Assembly (NCBI GenBank): GCA_049658265.1
Contig: JBASOM010000037.1
Coordinates: 1-54,186 of the forward strand
Length of the DNA: 54,186 bases
Origin: DTU063 sp001512695
GTDB lineage: Bacteria > Bacillota > Thermosediminibacteria > Thermosediminibacterales > Tepidanaerobacteraceae
Direction: 5' to 3'
Shown: in pieces, positions 7,193 to 16,796 of the stretch
Numbering within the stretch: the first letter of the stretch is position 1
Layout of the letters: each line of letters opens with the position of its first letter
Notes under the pieces: model-generated
Databases searched by the model: none
What the model saw: the letters and a program-made list of their open reading frames with translations, nothing else
What the model was told of the DNA's origin: nothing
Position numbers and translations under genes: made by a program

Positions 7193-8464
7193 TCAACTTT
7201 CTCTCGGCAGCACTTGATTTAAGATTATGCCAAGGATGGCTGCCAAGCCCATACCGCCGATTTGTAAGCCGCCGCCGAAATTTATGACGGCTCCTCCTAT
7301 ACCCACTACGAGAATTACGCTGGAGATGAAAAGGTTTCGGGGCTGTTTAAAATCTATCTGGTTTTCCACCACGGTCCTGACTCCAACACTGGCAATCATT
7401 CCAAAAAGCACTATGGATATGCCTCCGATTACAGGGGCCGGAATGGTCCTTATGGCTGCACCTAATTTTTGCACAAAAGAAAGGCCTATGGCAATTACTG
7501 CCGCAACCCTCATGACTTCAGGTTTCCAAACCCGAGTCAGGGCCAGGACTCCCGTATTCTCCGAATAGGTTGTGTTTGCAGGTCCGCCCAGAAGGCCGGC
7601 TAGGGTGGTTGCAATGCCGTCGCCAATAAGGGTCCTAGGAAGGCCCGGATCTTTAACAAAGTCCTCTTCCACCGTTGCCCCCACAGAGAGTATGTCCCCT
7701 ACATGTTCCACCATAGAGGCTATTGCCACTGGAGCTATTAAGCCTATAGCTGACAGGTTAAAAACCGGCAGTGAAAAATCCGGCACGGCAAACCAGGCAG
7801 CTTCCCTGATGGGGGTAAAATCGACTAAATTCGCAAAAAGACAAAGTATGTACCCTACAATAATTCCGGAAATAACGGGCAGCATCCTCAAAAAACCCTT
7901 GGCGTACAGGTTTACATAAGCGACGACCATGAGCACGGCGATGGCTATGAACCAATTTTCGCTGGCACTTTCTATGGCAGTAGGCGCTAGGTTCAAGCCT
8001 ATGACCATGATTATAGGGCCGGTAACTATGGGAGGCAGCAATGATTCCATGAATTTGGGTCCCAAGAAATGTATAAATGCAGCCATTGCGCAATAAAGTA
8101 AACCTGCTACGATAATGCCACCTTGGGCCGCCGGAATTCCCATTTCCTTTACGGCTAGAGCCACCGGTGCAATAAAGGCGAAGGATGAACCCAAAAATAT
8201 AGGAACTTTCCGGTTCGTAACCAAATGAAACCAGAGAGTTCCAATACCAGCAGTAAATAAAGCTACACTGACACTGATACCTGTGAGGATAGGCACCAGC
8301 ACCGTTGCGCCGAACATTGTAAAAGCATGCTGAAGGCCAAGAATCAATAGTTGACCGAAAGGTAAATAATCTCCCGGCCGTATGGCTTGTGAAACTACCT
8401 TGTTTTCATCGTAGACTTTTGAAGAGTTAATAGGAATCGCCACCCTTTCCAAAAAAAGTTGCAA
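7193..8464 (-). CDS. uraA: Uracil/xanthine permease (NCS2 family)
   Basis: The product of 423 residues is a membrane permease of the nucleobase:cation symporter-2 family. It shows about 12-14 hydrophobic helices, an N-terminal LGLQHAFTMFGATVLVPIL block typical of UraA, and GLLGGPANTTYSENTGVLALT, the conserved substrate-site region with the key Glu. It should import uracil or a related base with H+. The TTG at 8464 has AAGAGG six bases upstream. It follows wecB by 58 bases and may be read through from that operon. With upp (12.8 kb) it would provide uracil salvage, although the two are not adjacent. Confidence 0.9.
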   Translation of the reverse strand: MQLFLERVAIPINSSKVYDENKVVSQAIRPGDYLPFGQLLILGLQHAFTMFGATVLVPILTGISVSVALFTAGIGTLWFHLVTNRKVPIFLGSSFAFIAPVALAVKEMGIPAAQGGIIVAGLLYCAMAAFIHFLGPKFMESLLPPIVTGPIIMVIGLNLAPTAIESASENWFIAIAVLMVVAYVNLYAKGFLRMLPVISGIIVGYILCLFANLVDFTPIREAAWFAVPDFSLPVFNLSAIGLIAPVAIASMVEHVGDILSVGATVEEDFVKDPGLPRTLIGDGIATTLAGLLGGPANTTYSENTGVLALTRVWKPEVMRVAAVIAIGLSFVQKLGAAIRTIPAPVIGGISIVLFGMIASVGVRTVVENQIDFKQPRNLFISSVILVVGIGGAVINFGGGLQIGGMGLAAILGIILNQVLPRES

Positions 8465-8522
8465 AATATGCCTCTTATACTTTAGCGGAAAATATGTCTA
8501 AAATCAAGCTATTTTGTCGAGT

Positions 8523-9674
8523 TCATGTACAAAATTCTCGTGGCTTGTCCTCTTGCAGGCCAAAATAATATAACAAAAAGTCCGCAATCCTAATTGAAGC
8601 ACGACCATCGCCGTAAGGGTTTACGGCATTTGCCATTCGGTCATACTCTTGTTTGTCAGTAAGAAGTCTTGCAGCTTCTTTATATATGACCTCCCTGTCC
8701 GTGCCAACTATTTTAACGGTGCCGGCCTTGACCGCTTCCGGCCGCTCGGTTTCATGACGCAATACCAGCACCGGCTTTCCTAGAGAGGGAGCCTCTTCCT
8801 GAAGGCCGCCGGAGTCGGTTAGAATAAGAAAGCTTTTGGCCATGAGATTGTGCATCTCATCGGTATCTAAGGGGTCAAGGAGCAGTATGCGCTCATGCTG
8901 GCCTAGGATCTGAAAAACGGTGTCTCTTACGGCGGGGTTTAAATGCACAGGGTACACTACTTTAATATCCCTGAAACTGTCGGCCAATTTTCTAATTGCA
9001 TGACAGATATTTTCCAAAGGCTCACCTAAATTTTCCCTTCTGTGTGCTGTCACTAACACCACTTTTTGTCTGTCGAAATCCAAGTTGTTCAGTGCATCGG
9101 TGGAAAAAACAAAGTCCTCTTTCACCGTAGTCCTCAGGGCATCTATCACGGTATTGCCGGTGACAAAGATATTTTGAGAACTTACTCCCTCCCGCAAAAG
9201 GTTTTTTCGAGCAGTCCGGGTAGGAGCAAAGTGCAAATCTGCCAGGGCTCCGGTGAGCTTTCGATTCATCTCCTCGGGAAATGGAAGCCATTTGTTGTGA
9301 GTCCTGAGACCCGCTTCAACATGGCCTACCTTAATCCCATCGTAAAAAGCCGCAAGGGCCCCTGCAAATGTGGTAGTTGTGTCACCATGTACTAAAACCA
9401 TGTCGGGTTTAGAGCTATCCAAAACGTCCCTCAAGCCCAGGAGGGCCTTTGTGGTGATGCTGAAAAGGCTTTGCCTATCGGTCATGATATTTAAATCGTA
9501 ATCCACATTAATACCAAAAAGGCTCAACACCTGGTCCAGCATTTGCCGGTGTTGAGCTGTAACAGCTACCTCACACTGAAAACAATCCCTTTGCTGAAGC
9601 TCCTTAACCAAGGGTGCCATTTTAATGGCTTCCGGCCTTGTTCCAAAGATCGACAAAATCTTAATTTTATCCAA
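8523..9674 (-). CDS. wecB: UDP-N-acetylglucosamine 2-epimerase (non-hydrolysing)
   Basis: The 383-residue protein converts UDP-GlcNAc to UDP-ManNAc for teichoic acid-like or capsule polymers. Family blocks are IFGTRPEAIKMAPL at the start, VHGDTTT, the HVEAGLRT loop, VTAHRRENLG and the LTDSGGLQEEAPSLGKPVL nucleotide site. The length is standard. A TTG start at 9674 is preceded by GGGGAA. It directly follows tagO, whose product transfers a sugar phosphate to undecaprenyl phosphate, so both act in cell-wall polymer synthesis. The Bacillus name is mnaA. Confidence 0.93.
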   Translation of the reverse strand: MDKIKILSIFGTRPEAIKMAPLVKELQQRDCFQCEVAVTAQHRQMLDQVLSLFGINVDYDLNIMTDRQSLFSITTKALLGLRDVLDSSKPDMVLVHGDTTTTFAGALAAFYDGIKVGHVEAGLRTHNKWLPFPEEMNRKLTGALADLHFAPTRTARKNLLREGVSSQNIFVTGNTVIDALRTTVKEDFVFSTDALNNLDFDRQKVVLVTAHRRENLGEPLENICHAIRKLADSFRDIKVVYPVHLNPAVRDTVFQILGQHERILLLDPLDTDEMHNLMAKSFLILTDSGGLQEEAPSLGKPVLVLRHETERPEAVKAGTVKIVGTDREVIYKEAARLLTDKQEYDRMANAVNPYGDGRASIRIADFLLYYFGLQEDKPREFCT

Positions 9675-9687
9675 GACTTATTCCCCT

Positions 9688-10725
9688 TTACATTCCATGG
9701 GTTGATTTTTTGGTATCTAAGGCTATATTTATATACCTTACGCTAACGAGCAGCATAAAGAGTACCAAGCTAAGGGCAATGACGGCTTGTTTTACGCCAA
9801 TCCTTGCCAGCACCAGCGAACATATTCCTAAGGATATGCTGATTATATACATGAACAAAACTGCCTGCTTTTGAGATAGGCCTATGGCTATCAGGCGATG
9901 ATGGACATGGCCCTTGTCAGCCTGCATCAGGGGCTTGCCATTTATGAATCTACGCAATATGGCAAAGGCCGTATCAAAAATGGGCAGACCCAAGGCCAAG
10001 ATGGGGACAATCAGGGCTATGGCCGTAGCGCTTTTTACAGTTCCTTCCACAGCCTGTGCCGCAAGGACGAAACCTAAAAACATTGCACCGGTATCCCCCA
10101 TAAAGATTTTGGCAGGATTGAAATTATAGGGCAAAAATCCGATAGCCGCACCGGCAAGTATTGCCATTACCAGTGCGCCATTTGCCTGCTCCAGGCTAAT
10201 GTTTACCAGCATCATGGTAAATGCAGCAATGGCTGCGATCCCGGCTGCTAAACCGTCGAGGCCATCTATGAAATTTAACGTATTGGTAATGCCCACCACC
10301 CAAAACAAGGTAGCAGGAATGGCCAGTTTCCCCAGAACAAACATGCCGCCCAAGGGATTTGTAATAATCTCCACTTTCACTCCGAAAGCTACCAAAATTC
10401 CGGCCGCCGCAATTTGCCCCAGCAGCTTCACCCTTGCCGGCAAATTGTAAATATCATCTACAATGCCCACGATAACAATCAGGCTGGCGCCAAGGAATAT
10501 GCCTTGTATATATCCTTGCTTCAAAGGCAGGGTTAAAAGGCCAGTTAATACAAAGGCGATGTATATGGCCAGACCTCCGAGCCTGGGCATGGGTTGTTTA
10601 TGAATTCGGCGAGGATCGCCGGGTTTGTCGATGGCGCCTATTTTCCAAGCCAGTTTCATGACGGAAGGCGTAACCAGGTATGCCAAAATCATAGAGGCTA
10701 AAAAGCCGTATATGTACCGTGGCAT
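9688..10725 (-). CDS. tagO: Undecaprenyl-phosphate GlcNAc-1-phosphate transferase (TagO/WecA)
   Basis: This integral membrane enzyme of the MraY/WecA family has about ten helices. It would link GlcNAc-1-phosphate to undecaprenyl phosphate, the first step of wall polymer assembly. The active-site loops are present: RRIHKQPMPRLGG, VGIVDDIYNLPARVKLLGQ, NTLNFIDGLDGLAAG and a metal-binding FMGDTGAMFLG, plus the HVHHRL loop near the C-terminus. The ATG at 10725 has AAAGGGAG upstream; longer readings from 10788 lack a site. The stop lies 13 bases before the wecB start. Confidence 0.92.
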   Translation of the reverse strand: MPRYIYGFLASMILAYLVTPSVMKLAWKIGAIDKPGDPRRIHKQPMPRLGGLAIYIAFVLTGLLTLPLKQGYIQGIFLGASLIVIVGIVDDIYNLPARVKLLGQIAAAGILVAFGVKVEIITNPLGGMFVLGKLAIPATLFWVVGITNTLNFIDGLDGLAAGIAAIAAFTMMLVNISLEQANGALVMAILAGAAIGFLPYNFNPAKIFMGDTGAMFLGFVLAAQAVEGTVKSATAIALIVPILALGLPIFDTAFAILRRFINGKPLMQADKGHVHHRLIAIGLSQKQAVLFMYIISISLGICSLVLARIGVKQAVIALSLVLFMLLVSVRYINIALDTKKSTHGM

Positions 10726-10814
10726 GAAATCGCTCCCTTTATAAGGTCTGTCTCTAACCATTTTATTGCATATACAAGGGTTTGTCAATTGCCGTTAGTT
10801 GCCAGCTGCTGAGT

Positions 10815-11234
10815 TCAGGGCTTTTCCCTGGGCAAATGAACTACTTCTATCCAGGGTGCCTCTTTAAACCAATCGTAATCCACGTGATAGTCCTGGGCAT
10901 ATACTACCCTCGTAATACCCGAGTTGATGATGAGCTTGGAGCACTCCGCACAGGGGCGGGCGGTAACGTAGATGGTGGCCCCCTTCCTCTCCTCGGGCGA
11001 ACATTCCAGCAGTGCGTTCACCTCGGCATGGATGGTCCTTACGCAGTGATTTGCCCTCATCATACAGCCAACATCGTCACAATGGGCCATCTTTGAAGGA
11101 CTCCCGTTGTAACCGGTGCCTTTTATCCTGTTGTCCTTCACCACAACGGCTCCCACCTTGAGCCTGGGGCATGTAGACCTATCCCTTACCTGAAATGCTA
11201 TGTCCAAAAAATACTGGTCCCAATCTTTTCGCAT
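10815..11234 (-). CDS. comEB: Deoxycytidylate (dCMP) deaminase, ComEB type
   Basis: The product of 139 residues deaminates dCMP to dUMP, feeding thymidylate synthesis. It carries the zinc-binding HAEVNALL motif with its catalytic Glu and the PCAECSKLI motif with two Cys ligands, and a short His/Cys segment (AHCDDVGCMM) typical of the dCMP group rather than plain cytidine deaminase. The ATG at 11234 follows AAGGAGG. Position between upp and tagO/wecB matches the order in many Clostridia. Confidence 0.9.
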   Translation of the reverse strand: MRKDWDQYFLDIAFQVRDRSTCPRLKVGAVVVKDNRIKGTGYNGSPSKMAHCDDVGCMMRANHCVRTIHAEVNALLECSPEERKGATIYVTARPCAECSKLIINSGITRVVYAQDYHVDYDWFKEAPWIEVVHLPREKP

Positions 11235-11258
11235 GATTGCCTCCTTACATTACCTATC

Positions 11259-12698
11259 TTATTGTGACAAGTTTTCGATCATCCGGTCTAAAATTTCAAA
11301 TACGTGTTTTGAGTTTTCTTTGGCTATTTGGTACTGATTTTTGGCCTCTTCCAGGTCTCCGTCCCTTATGGCAATCAGTGCCTGCTGTCCGGCATTGTGC
11401 AGGTTCTCGTGATACTCGTCAATGCGTTCCCACAGCTCATGTATGGAACCATCTTTTATTATCAGGGCGTTGTAGAAATGGCCGAAGGCGCATCTGTTGG
11501 AATCAACTTGCAGGGGTATGAGTTTGCCCTCATCAACAGCTTCTTTCAGTGTATCCATCCAGAGGCTGTGCTGTTTTTTGGCATTTTCCAAAATGCCTGC
11601 CAATTCTTTTTTCGTGACGGGATTGTTTTTATCCATGAATTTTTGATAGTATTCCTTGTTTTGGGCTATAAAGCCATCATCCATATAATTAATCTGATCT
11701 TTAATTGATTCCAGACGCTTTATATCACTTTCAAGGGTATTGACGATGTAGACTACCTCCTCGGTTTCCGTGGAAAGACTGTGCATGGCCGATGATACCT
11801 CGCTGACAGCGGAACTTATCTGCTGGAATGAAGCAACAAAGCCTTCCATATCGCTTTTAATCTTGTTGATAGCGGTAAAACTTCCTTCAACCGCTTCCCT
11901 AATTGCACTTGTCACTTCCGGAATTTGTGCCATTACTTCATTGGTCCGCTCCATACTTTCGAGGCTTTGGGCTGAATCCCTATGTATTTCCTGGGTAAAG
12001 CTCTTGAACTTTTCCAAGCTTTCCTTGGTGCTATCCGCCAATTTCCTTATTTCTTCCGAAACCACCGCAAATCCCCTGCCCGCTTCTCCTGCCCTGGCTG
12101 CTTCTATGCTGGCATTGAGTGCCAGCAGGTTTGTCTGATCCGCGATCTCCTCTATCACCTCAACGATGCCGCCGATTTCCTTTAAATGCTCTAAGAGCTT
12201 GGTCAAGGTTTGATTGACCGCACTGTTGCTCTCGGTTACCTTTTTGCACACTTCACCCATTAGTTTTAAGCTCTCCATGTTCTTGTTGTTGCTCTTTACA
12301 ATGTTCTCGATGTTAGCATGAATTTCGTCTATGTTTTTTACATTGTCCTCAATTGCAGTATCTATTTCGCCCATGGAGGCAGTGGTTTCCTGCACAAAGG
12401 CCAGGGTGTTCTCGGACTGCAAGCCGAGCTTGTTCATAATGGTCTCTATCTCATCCATCAAATGCTTAATATTTACTTCTATGTTCCCTAAGGATGCGCT
12501 CAATGAAATGGTTTTTAATAACATTTCCCTGGCATCATCTTTTAAATCTTCTAACTGGCCTATTTTGCTAAAAACCTGTTTCACCTTGGGATTTTGGGAT
12601 GCTATGGGCCTATTGTTTATTATGGCATCCATTACCTTATCGGTATTAGAAAAAAACAATTTCATACCCCTCTCATTATTCATATCATTTTCTTTCAA
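11259..12698 (-). CDS. Soluble methyl-accepting chemotaxis protein with C-terminal CZB domain
   Basis: The central part is the signalling hairpin of chemoreceptors, with the nearly invariant tip EIADQTNLLALNASIEAARA and the following GRGFAVVSEEIRKLA. There is no transmembrane helix or external sensor, so the protein is cytoplasmic. The last 110 residues form a chemoreceptor zinc-binding (CZB) domain, with the ligands HSLWM, RCAFGHF and a HENLHNAG segment. CZB receptors bind zinc and are linked to sensing of metals or oxidants such as hypochlorous acid. The start is uncertain: TTG at 12698 gives the longest frame, with ATG codons at 12683 and 12665. It interrupts the upp-comEB order found in relatives. 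Confidence 0.88.
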   Translation of the reverse strand: MKENDMNNERGMKLFFSNTDKVMDAIINNRPIASQNPKVKQVFSKIGQLEDLKDDAREMLLKTISLSASLGNIEVNIKHLMDEIETIMNKLGLQSENTLAFVQETTASMGEIDTAIEDNVKNIDEIHANIENIVKSNNKNMESLKLMGEVCKKVTESNSAVNQTLTKLLEHLKEIGGIVEVIEEIADQTNLLALNASIEAARAGEAGRGFAVVSEEIRKLADSTKESLEKFKSFTQEIHRDSAQSLESMERTNEVMAQIPEVTSAIREAVEGSFTAINKIKSDMEGFVASFQQISSAVSEVSSAMHSLSTETEEVVYIVNTLESDIKRLESIKDQINYMDDGFIAQNKEYYQKFMDKNNPVTKKELAGILENAKKQHSLWMDTLKEAVDEGKLIPLQVDSNRCAFGHFYNALIIKDGSIHELWERIDEYHENLHNAGQQALIAIRDGDLEEAKNQYQIAKENSKHVFEILDRMIENLSQ

Positions 12699-12783
12699 AT
12701 GCGGAAACTTGGAAAATTTACTCCGATTAATAGTTTAGCACATAATCGAACATAATTTCAATTTAATAAAAATTAACTACTAG

Positions 12784-12818
12784 TAAAAAATAAAGGCCTC
12801 CTAAAAAGGACAGCCCTT
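12784..12818 (-). terminator. Probable terminator after upp
   Basis: On the minus strand AAGG and TCCT arms pair with AGGA and CCTT across a small internal loop (12793-12818). A TTTATTTTTT run follows. The stem is imperfect, so this is a moderate call. It sits ten bases past the upp stop, before the chemoreceptor gene. Confidence 0.55.
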
Positions 12819-12827
12819 ATTATATAC

Positions 12828-13460
12828 TTATTTTGTTCCGTACAGCCTATCGCCGGCATCGCCGAGACCGGGCACAATATAACCCTTGGAATTTAGCCTT
12901 TCATCAATGGCCGCAGTGTATATCTCAACATCGGGATGTTCTTTGTGGACAGCCTCTATCCCTTCGGGTGCTGCAATCAAGCACATGAGCTTTATGCTCG
13001 TTGCACCCTTGTCTTTTAAAACTTCTACTGCCTTAGCTGCAGAGCCGCCGGTTGCCAGCATGGGGTCGAGAATTATCAGTTCCCGCTCGCTTACATCGCT
13101 GGGCAACTTGCAGTAGTACTCCACGGGCATCAAGGTTTCGGGATCCCGGTACAGGCCTATATGGCCGACCCTTGCTGCCGGTATGAGTTTTAACATACCG
13201 TTTACCATCCCCAGCCCTGCCCGAAGTATTGGGATTATACCTATTTTTTTGCCGGATAGCATCTTCACCTTTGCAGGTCCTACGGGAGTGTTCACCTGGG
13301 TTTCTTCTAAAGGCATGTGCCTGGTAACTTCGTAAGCCATAAGGAGGGATACTTCTTCCACAAGCTCCCGAAATTCCTTTGAACCGGTATTCTCATCCCT
13401 TATTAAAGCCAACTTGTGCTGAATTAGGGGATGATCAAATACGAACACATTTTCTGCCAT
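12828..13460 (-). CDS. upp: Uracil phosphoribosyltransferase
   Basis: This 210-residue enzyme makes UMP from uracil and PRPP. Diagnostic stretches are the N-terminal HPLIQHKLALIRDENTGSKE, the RAGLGM loop, the PRPP-binding LDPMLATGGSA and the C-terminal uracil site YIVPGLGDAGDRLYGT. Length and start (ATG at 13460 behind CAGGAGG) are standard. It follows glyA by 16 bases, as in Bacillus and many Clostridia. Confidence 0.97.
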   Translation of the reverse strand: MAENVFVFDHPLIQHKLALIRDENTGSKEFRELVEEVSLLMAYEVTRHMPLEETQVNTPVGPAKVKMLSGKKIGIIPILRAGLGMVNGMLKLIPAARVGHIGLYRDPETLMPVEYYCKLPSDVSERELIILDPMLATGGSAAKAVEVLKDKGATSIKLMCLIAAPEGIEAVHKEHPDVEIYTAAIDERLNSKGYIVPGLGDAGDRLYGTK

Positions 13461-13476
13461 TAAATAGACCTCCTGT

Positions 13477-14715
13477 TTACTTGGAATAGAGGGGAAACTC
13501 TTCGCATAAAGCTTTAACTTCCTTGGATACCTTTGCCTTCACGCGCTCGTCTTCTCTATGACTTAGGGCTAGATCCATTAGCTCTGCGATCCTTTCCATC
13601 TCCTCTTCTTTCATTCCCCGAGATGTAAGGGCCGGCGTTCCGATACGTATGCCGCTCGTAACATTCGGGCTTTCCGGATCGTAAGGGATGGCATTTTTGT
13701 TTACCGTAATCCCCACTTCATCCAATAAATGTTCGGCTTCTTTTCCGGTCAGCTTCTTGTTTCTCACATCCACCAAAATCAGATGGTTATCGGTACCTCC
13801 GGAAACCAGGTTATAACCCTTGTCCAAAAGTGCCTTAGCCAAGGCCTTGGCGTTTTTAACCACTTGATTTTGATATTCCACAAATTCCTCTGTTGAGGCC
13901 TCTTTCAGGCAAACTGCCTTAGCGGCGATGACGTGCATCAAAGGCCCGCCCTGGATTCCCGGGAAAATAGCCTTGTCGATGGCTCTCCCGTATTCTTCCT
14001 TGCAGAAGATAATGCCGCCCCTTGGACCCCTTAAGGTCTTGTGGGTTGTAGTGGTGACAAAATCGCATACGGGCACCGGATTTGGATGGAGACCTGCCGC
14101 AACAAGGCCAGCTATGTGTGCCATATCCACCATTACGTATGCGCCCACTTGTTTGGCTATGTCGGCTATCTTTTGAAAATCAATGATTCTGGGATATGCA
14201 CTGGCACCAGCTACAATCATCTTTGGTTTATGCTCTTTTGCCAAAGCTTCCAATTCATCATAGTCGATGTACCCGGTTTCCTTGGAAACGCCGTAGGGTA
14301 TAAATTCAAAGTACTTTCCTGAAATGTTTACGGGGCTTCCATGGGTCAGGTGGCCACCATGGGCGAGATTCATGCCTAAAACCTTATCTCCGTAATTCAG
14401 GTAAGCAAAATAGACACCCATATTGGCTTGGGAACCGGAGTGAGGTTGGACGTTGGCATATTCGGCGGAAAAAAGCTTTTTCGCTCGCTCCCGGGCAAGA
14501 TTTTCCACAATATCTACAAACTCACAGCCGCCATAGTAACGCCTGCCCGGATAGCCTTCGGCGTACTTATTGGTGAGCACCGAACCCTGGGCTTCCATTA
14601 CTGCTTTGCTGGTAAAATTTTCAGAAGCAATCATTTCCAGTTTGTACTGCTGCCTGTGAGTTTCTTTTTCAATTGCATCGGCTATTTCCGGATCAACCAA
14701 TTTAAGTATATCCAT
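13477..14715 (-). CDS. glyA: Serine hydroxymethyltransferase
   Basis: The product interconverts serine and glycine with tetrahydrofolate and pyridoxal phosphate. The PLP lysine lies in the motif TTTTHKTLRGPRGG, preceded by VDMAHIAGLVAAGLHPNPVP; the N-terminal IASENFTS and GYPGRRYYGG blocks are also present. Full length is 412 residues. I prefer the ATG at 14715, ten bases behind GAGGTG, over the TTG at 14721. It belongs to the row rpiB-glyA-upp. Confidence 0.97.
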   Translation of the reverse strand: MDILKLVDPEIADAIEKETHRQQYKLEMIASENFTSKAVMEAQGSVLTNKYAEGYPGRRYYGGCEFVDIVENLARERAKKLFSAEYANVQPHSGSQANMGVYFAYLNYGDKVLGMNLAHGGHLTHGSPVNISGKYFEFIPYGVSKETGYIDYDELEALAKEHKPKMIVAGASAYPRIIDFQKIADIAKQVGAYVMVDMAHIAGLVAAGLHPNPVPVCDFVTTTTHKTLRGPRGGIIFCKEEYGRAIDKAIFPGIQGGPLMHVIAAKAVCLKEASTEEFVEYQNQVVKNAKALAKALLDKGYNLVSGGTDNHLILVDVRNKKLTGKEAEHLLDEVGITVNKNAIPYDPESPNVTSGIRIGTPALTSRGMKEEEMERIAELMDLALSHREDERVKAKVSKEVKALCEEFPLYSK

Positions 14716-14785
14716 CTCCAAAGCACCTCTTTTTCTATGGTTTAGACGGCACAGGCCGTTCCTATACTAGGCTGACCATTCACTT

Positions 14786-15229
14786 TTACCTGTTACTTTC
14801 GTATTGGGATATTTTGTTTACTCTCCGCTGATGGCGCTCACCTTCAAAATCGCTGGCGAGCCATGCTTTTACTATTTCTATGGCAAGTCCCGAACCTATA
14901 ACTCTACCGCCCATAGTTAAGATATTGGCATCGTTATGCAGGCGGGACATGCGGGCAGAGAATGTGTCGTGGCACTGGGCTGCTCGAATGCCCTTGACCT
15001 TGTTGGCCGCAATGCAGACGCCTATTCCAGTACCGCAAATAATAATGCCCTTTTCGTATTCGCCTCGGGCAACGGCTTCTGCACAGGAAATCGCTATATC
15101 GGGATAGTCTACGGATTCGGTAGAGTACGTTCCCAAATCGGTATAACTGATTTCATTTTTGTCGAAATACTTTATTATGGCCTGTTTTAACTCAAAACCG
15201 CCATGGTCGCTAGCTATAGCTATACTCAA
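14786..15229 (-). CDS. rpiB: Ribose-5-phosphate isomerase B
   Basis: The 147-residue product interconverts ribose 5-phosphate and ribulose 5-phosphate. The N-terminal SIAIASDHGGFELK, the GIIICGTGIGVCIAANK active-site loop with its catalytic Cys and the HNDANILTMGGRVIG segment define RpiB. A TTG start at 15229 is chosen because GGAGGGAAAGAG immediately precedes it. An open frame continues further upstream but has no homology to the family. Confidence 0.95.
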   Translation of the reverse strand: MSIAIASDHGGFELKQAIIKYFDKNEISYTDLGTYSTESVDYPDIAISCAEAVARGEYEKGIIICGTGIGVCIAANKVKGIRAAQCHDTFSARMSRLHNDANILTMGGRVIGSGLAIEIVKAWLASDFEGERHQRRVNKISQYESNR

Positions 15230-15287
15230 CTCTTTCCCTCCTGAAAACTTCATACTAATAATTATATACTTAAATAATGGATATTGT

Positions 15288-15737
15288 CTAGTTTTTTTCC
15301 AGGCGTTCGATGATTTTTGACAACTTTTCTTTAAGTTCCTGGGCAACCTGTTTGTAGACATCTGTCCCTTGGCCGAAGGGGTCACTGATTTCGGCATAGT
15401 CACCTACAAATTCTCCCAATAAAAACACCTTCCCCTTGGCCCGGGGAAATCTATCCAGTATATAGTCCTTGTGGCTTTGGGTCATGGTAAGGATTAAATC
15501 CGCATCCAGGGCTTCCTGCCTAAACTGCCTAGCCCTATGCCCTTTTAAGTCTATGCCTTCCATCTCCATAACTTTTATCGCATTTTCAGAAGCCGGTTGA
15601 CCTTCAAAAGCAGCAATGCCGTAAGATTCAACTTCAATTTGCTCGTGCTTTCCCAAATCGTAAAGCATCTTTCTGAATAGGGCTTCCGCCATACTACTGC
15701 GGCAGGTATTGCCGGTACACACAAATACCACTTTCAC
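15288..15737 (-). CDS. ywlE: Low-molecular-weight protein-arginine/tyrosine phosphatase (YwlE-like)
   Basis: The P-loop CTGNTCRS at residues 7-14 and the general-acid ISDPFGQG loop near residue 115 mark a low-molecular-weight phosphatase. A Thr at position 11 in the P-loop, as in Bacillus YwlE, favours phosphoarginine over phosphotyrosine as substrate; that is an inference from the single residue. YwlE reverses McsB arginine phosphorylation in protein quality control. I start at the GTG at 15737, eleven bases after AGGAGG; the GTG at 15749 is too close to it. The gene lies between tsaC and rpiB, exactly as in Bacillus. Confidence 0.88.
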   Translation of the reverse strand: MKVVFVCTGNTCRSSMAEALFRKMLYDLGKHEQIEVESYGIAAFEGQPASENAIKVMEMEGIDLKGHRARQFRQEALDADLILTMTQSHKDYILDRFPRAKGKVFLLGEFVGDYAEISDPFGQGTDVYKQVAQELKEKLSKIIERLEKN

Positions 15738-15752
15738 GGGGGGACACACCTC

Positions 15753-16796
15753 CTATACTTTTAAAACATTGAAGCCGGCAGCCTTATAAAGTCTGTTCAT
15801 AACCGCAAGGCCAATGCCGTCTTGTGATATGCTTTCCGCCAGAATCCGGTCGACTCCCATGCGGTCGAATTTCCTAAGCACGCCGAAAATATTGGATGAA
15901 ATCGTGAGCGGCGCGCTTCTGTCACCTGCAGAAATAACCTGGCCTTTTGTGTAAAGATGGCGGGTCTGGGCAGTGGCCATTATGCCAACTTTAAGTCCCT
16001 CCACTTCTAACTTTTCCGCCATTTCGCTGATAGCTCTTACCTGATTGTCAAGAGGACCCTCAAAGAGGGTCATGCGAGCTTTAGGTGCATAATGGCGGTA
16101 CTTTTGCCCAGGAGAGCGGGGCTTTTCGCCGGGTGCAAGGCCGGGGTCCAGGTCCACCCTGCCCAAGACTTCTTCCAGCTCCTCCCGGGTGACTCCACCG
16201 GGACGCAATATTATCGGCAGTTCTTCCGAAAGGTCCAGCACGGTAGATTCCACCCCCACCGAAGCCTTCCCTCCGTCCAGTATCATTTCTATCCTTCCGA
16301 CTAGATCTTCGGCGACGTCTTGGGCTGTTACGGGACTTGGCCTGCCGGATATATTGGCACTGGGAGCTGCGATGGGAACAGCTGCCTCCTTGATAAGTTC
16401 GAGGGCCACGGGATGGGAAGGCATTCTAATTGCAACCGTATCAAGGCCTCCTGTAGTGCCAAAGGGGACCAGACCGCTTTTGTTAAATATAATGGTAAGG
16501 GGGCCCGGCCAGAACTTGTCCATCAAAAGTTTTGCCCTTTCCGGTATTTCTTTCACCAGTTCATCCAGCTGCGAGATGTCAGCTATGTGGACGATCAGGG
16601 GATTGTCCTGTGGCCTGCCCTTTGCGGCATAAATCTTTCTGGCAGCATCTTCGTCAAGGGCGTTGCCTCCCAAGCCGTAAACGGTCTCGGTGGGAAAGGC
16701 CACCAGGCCGCCATTTCTTATGATTTCAGCCGCTCTTTTTATCTTGTCCCTTTCGGGTTGGTTTTTATCAACGGTGATAATCTGGGTTTTCGGCAT
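15753..16796 (-). CDS. tsaC: L-threonylcarbamoyladenylate synthase, long (Sua5) form
   Basis: The enzyme makes threonylcarbamoyl-AMP for the t6A37 tRNA modification. Residues 1-205 form the YrdC/TsaC domain with GGLVAFPTETVYGLGGNAL, KGRPQDNPLIVH and the PSANISGRPSPVTA loop. The remaining 140 residues are the Sua5 domain joined by a linker with SPGQKYRHYAPK. So this is the fused Sua5-type rather than the single-domain form. The ATG at 16796 has AGAAGG upstream. Its start lies about 150 bases from non-coding element A. Confidence 0.95.
   Translation of the reverse strand: MPKTQIITVDKNQPERDKIKRAAEIIRNGGLVAFPTETVYGLGGNALDEDAARKIYAAKGRPQDNPLIVHIADISQLDELVKEIPERAKLLMDKFWPGPLTIIFNKSGLVPFGTTGGLDTVAIRMPSHPVALELIKEAAVPIAAPSANISGRPSPVTAQDVAEDLVGRIEMILDGGKASVGVESTVLDLSEELPIILRPGGVTREELEEVLGRVDLDPGLAPGEKPRSPGQKYRHYAPKARMTLFEGPLDNQVRAISEMAEKLEVEGLKVGIMATAQTRHLYTKGQVISAGDRSAPLTISSNIFGVLRKFDRMGVDRILAESISQDGIGLAVMNRLYKAAGFNVLKV

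Noticed and set aside
13928..14322. Plus-strand frames over glyA and other genes
   Set aside because: They lie opposite clear conserved genes, have no ribosome sites and show no family pattern.
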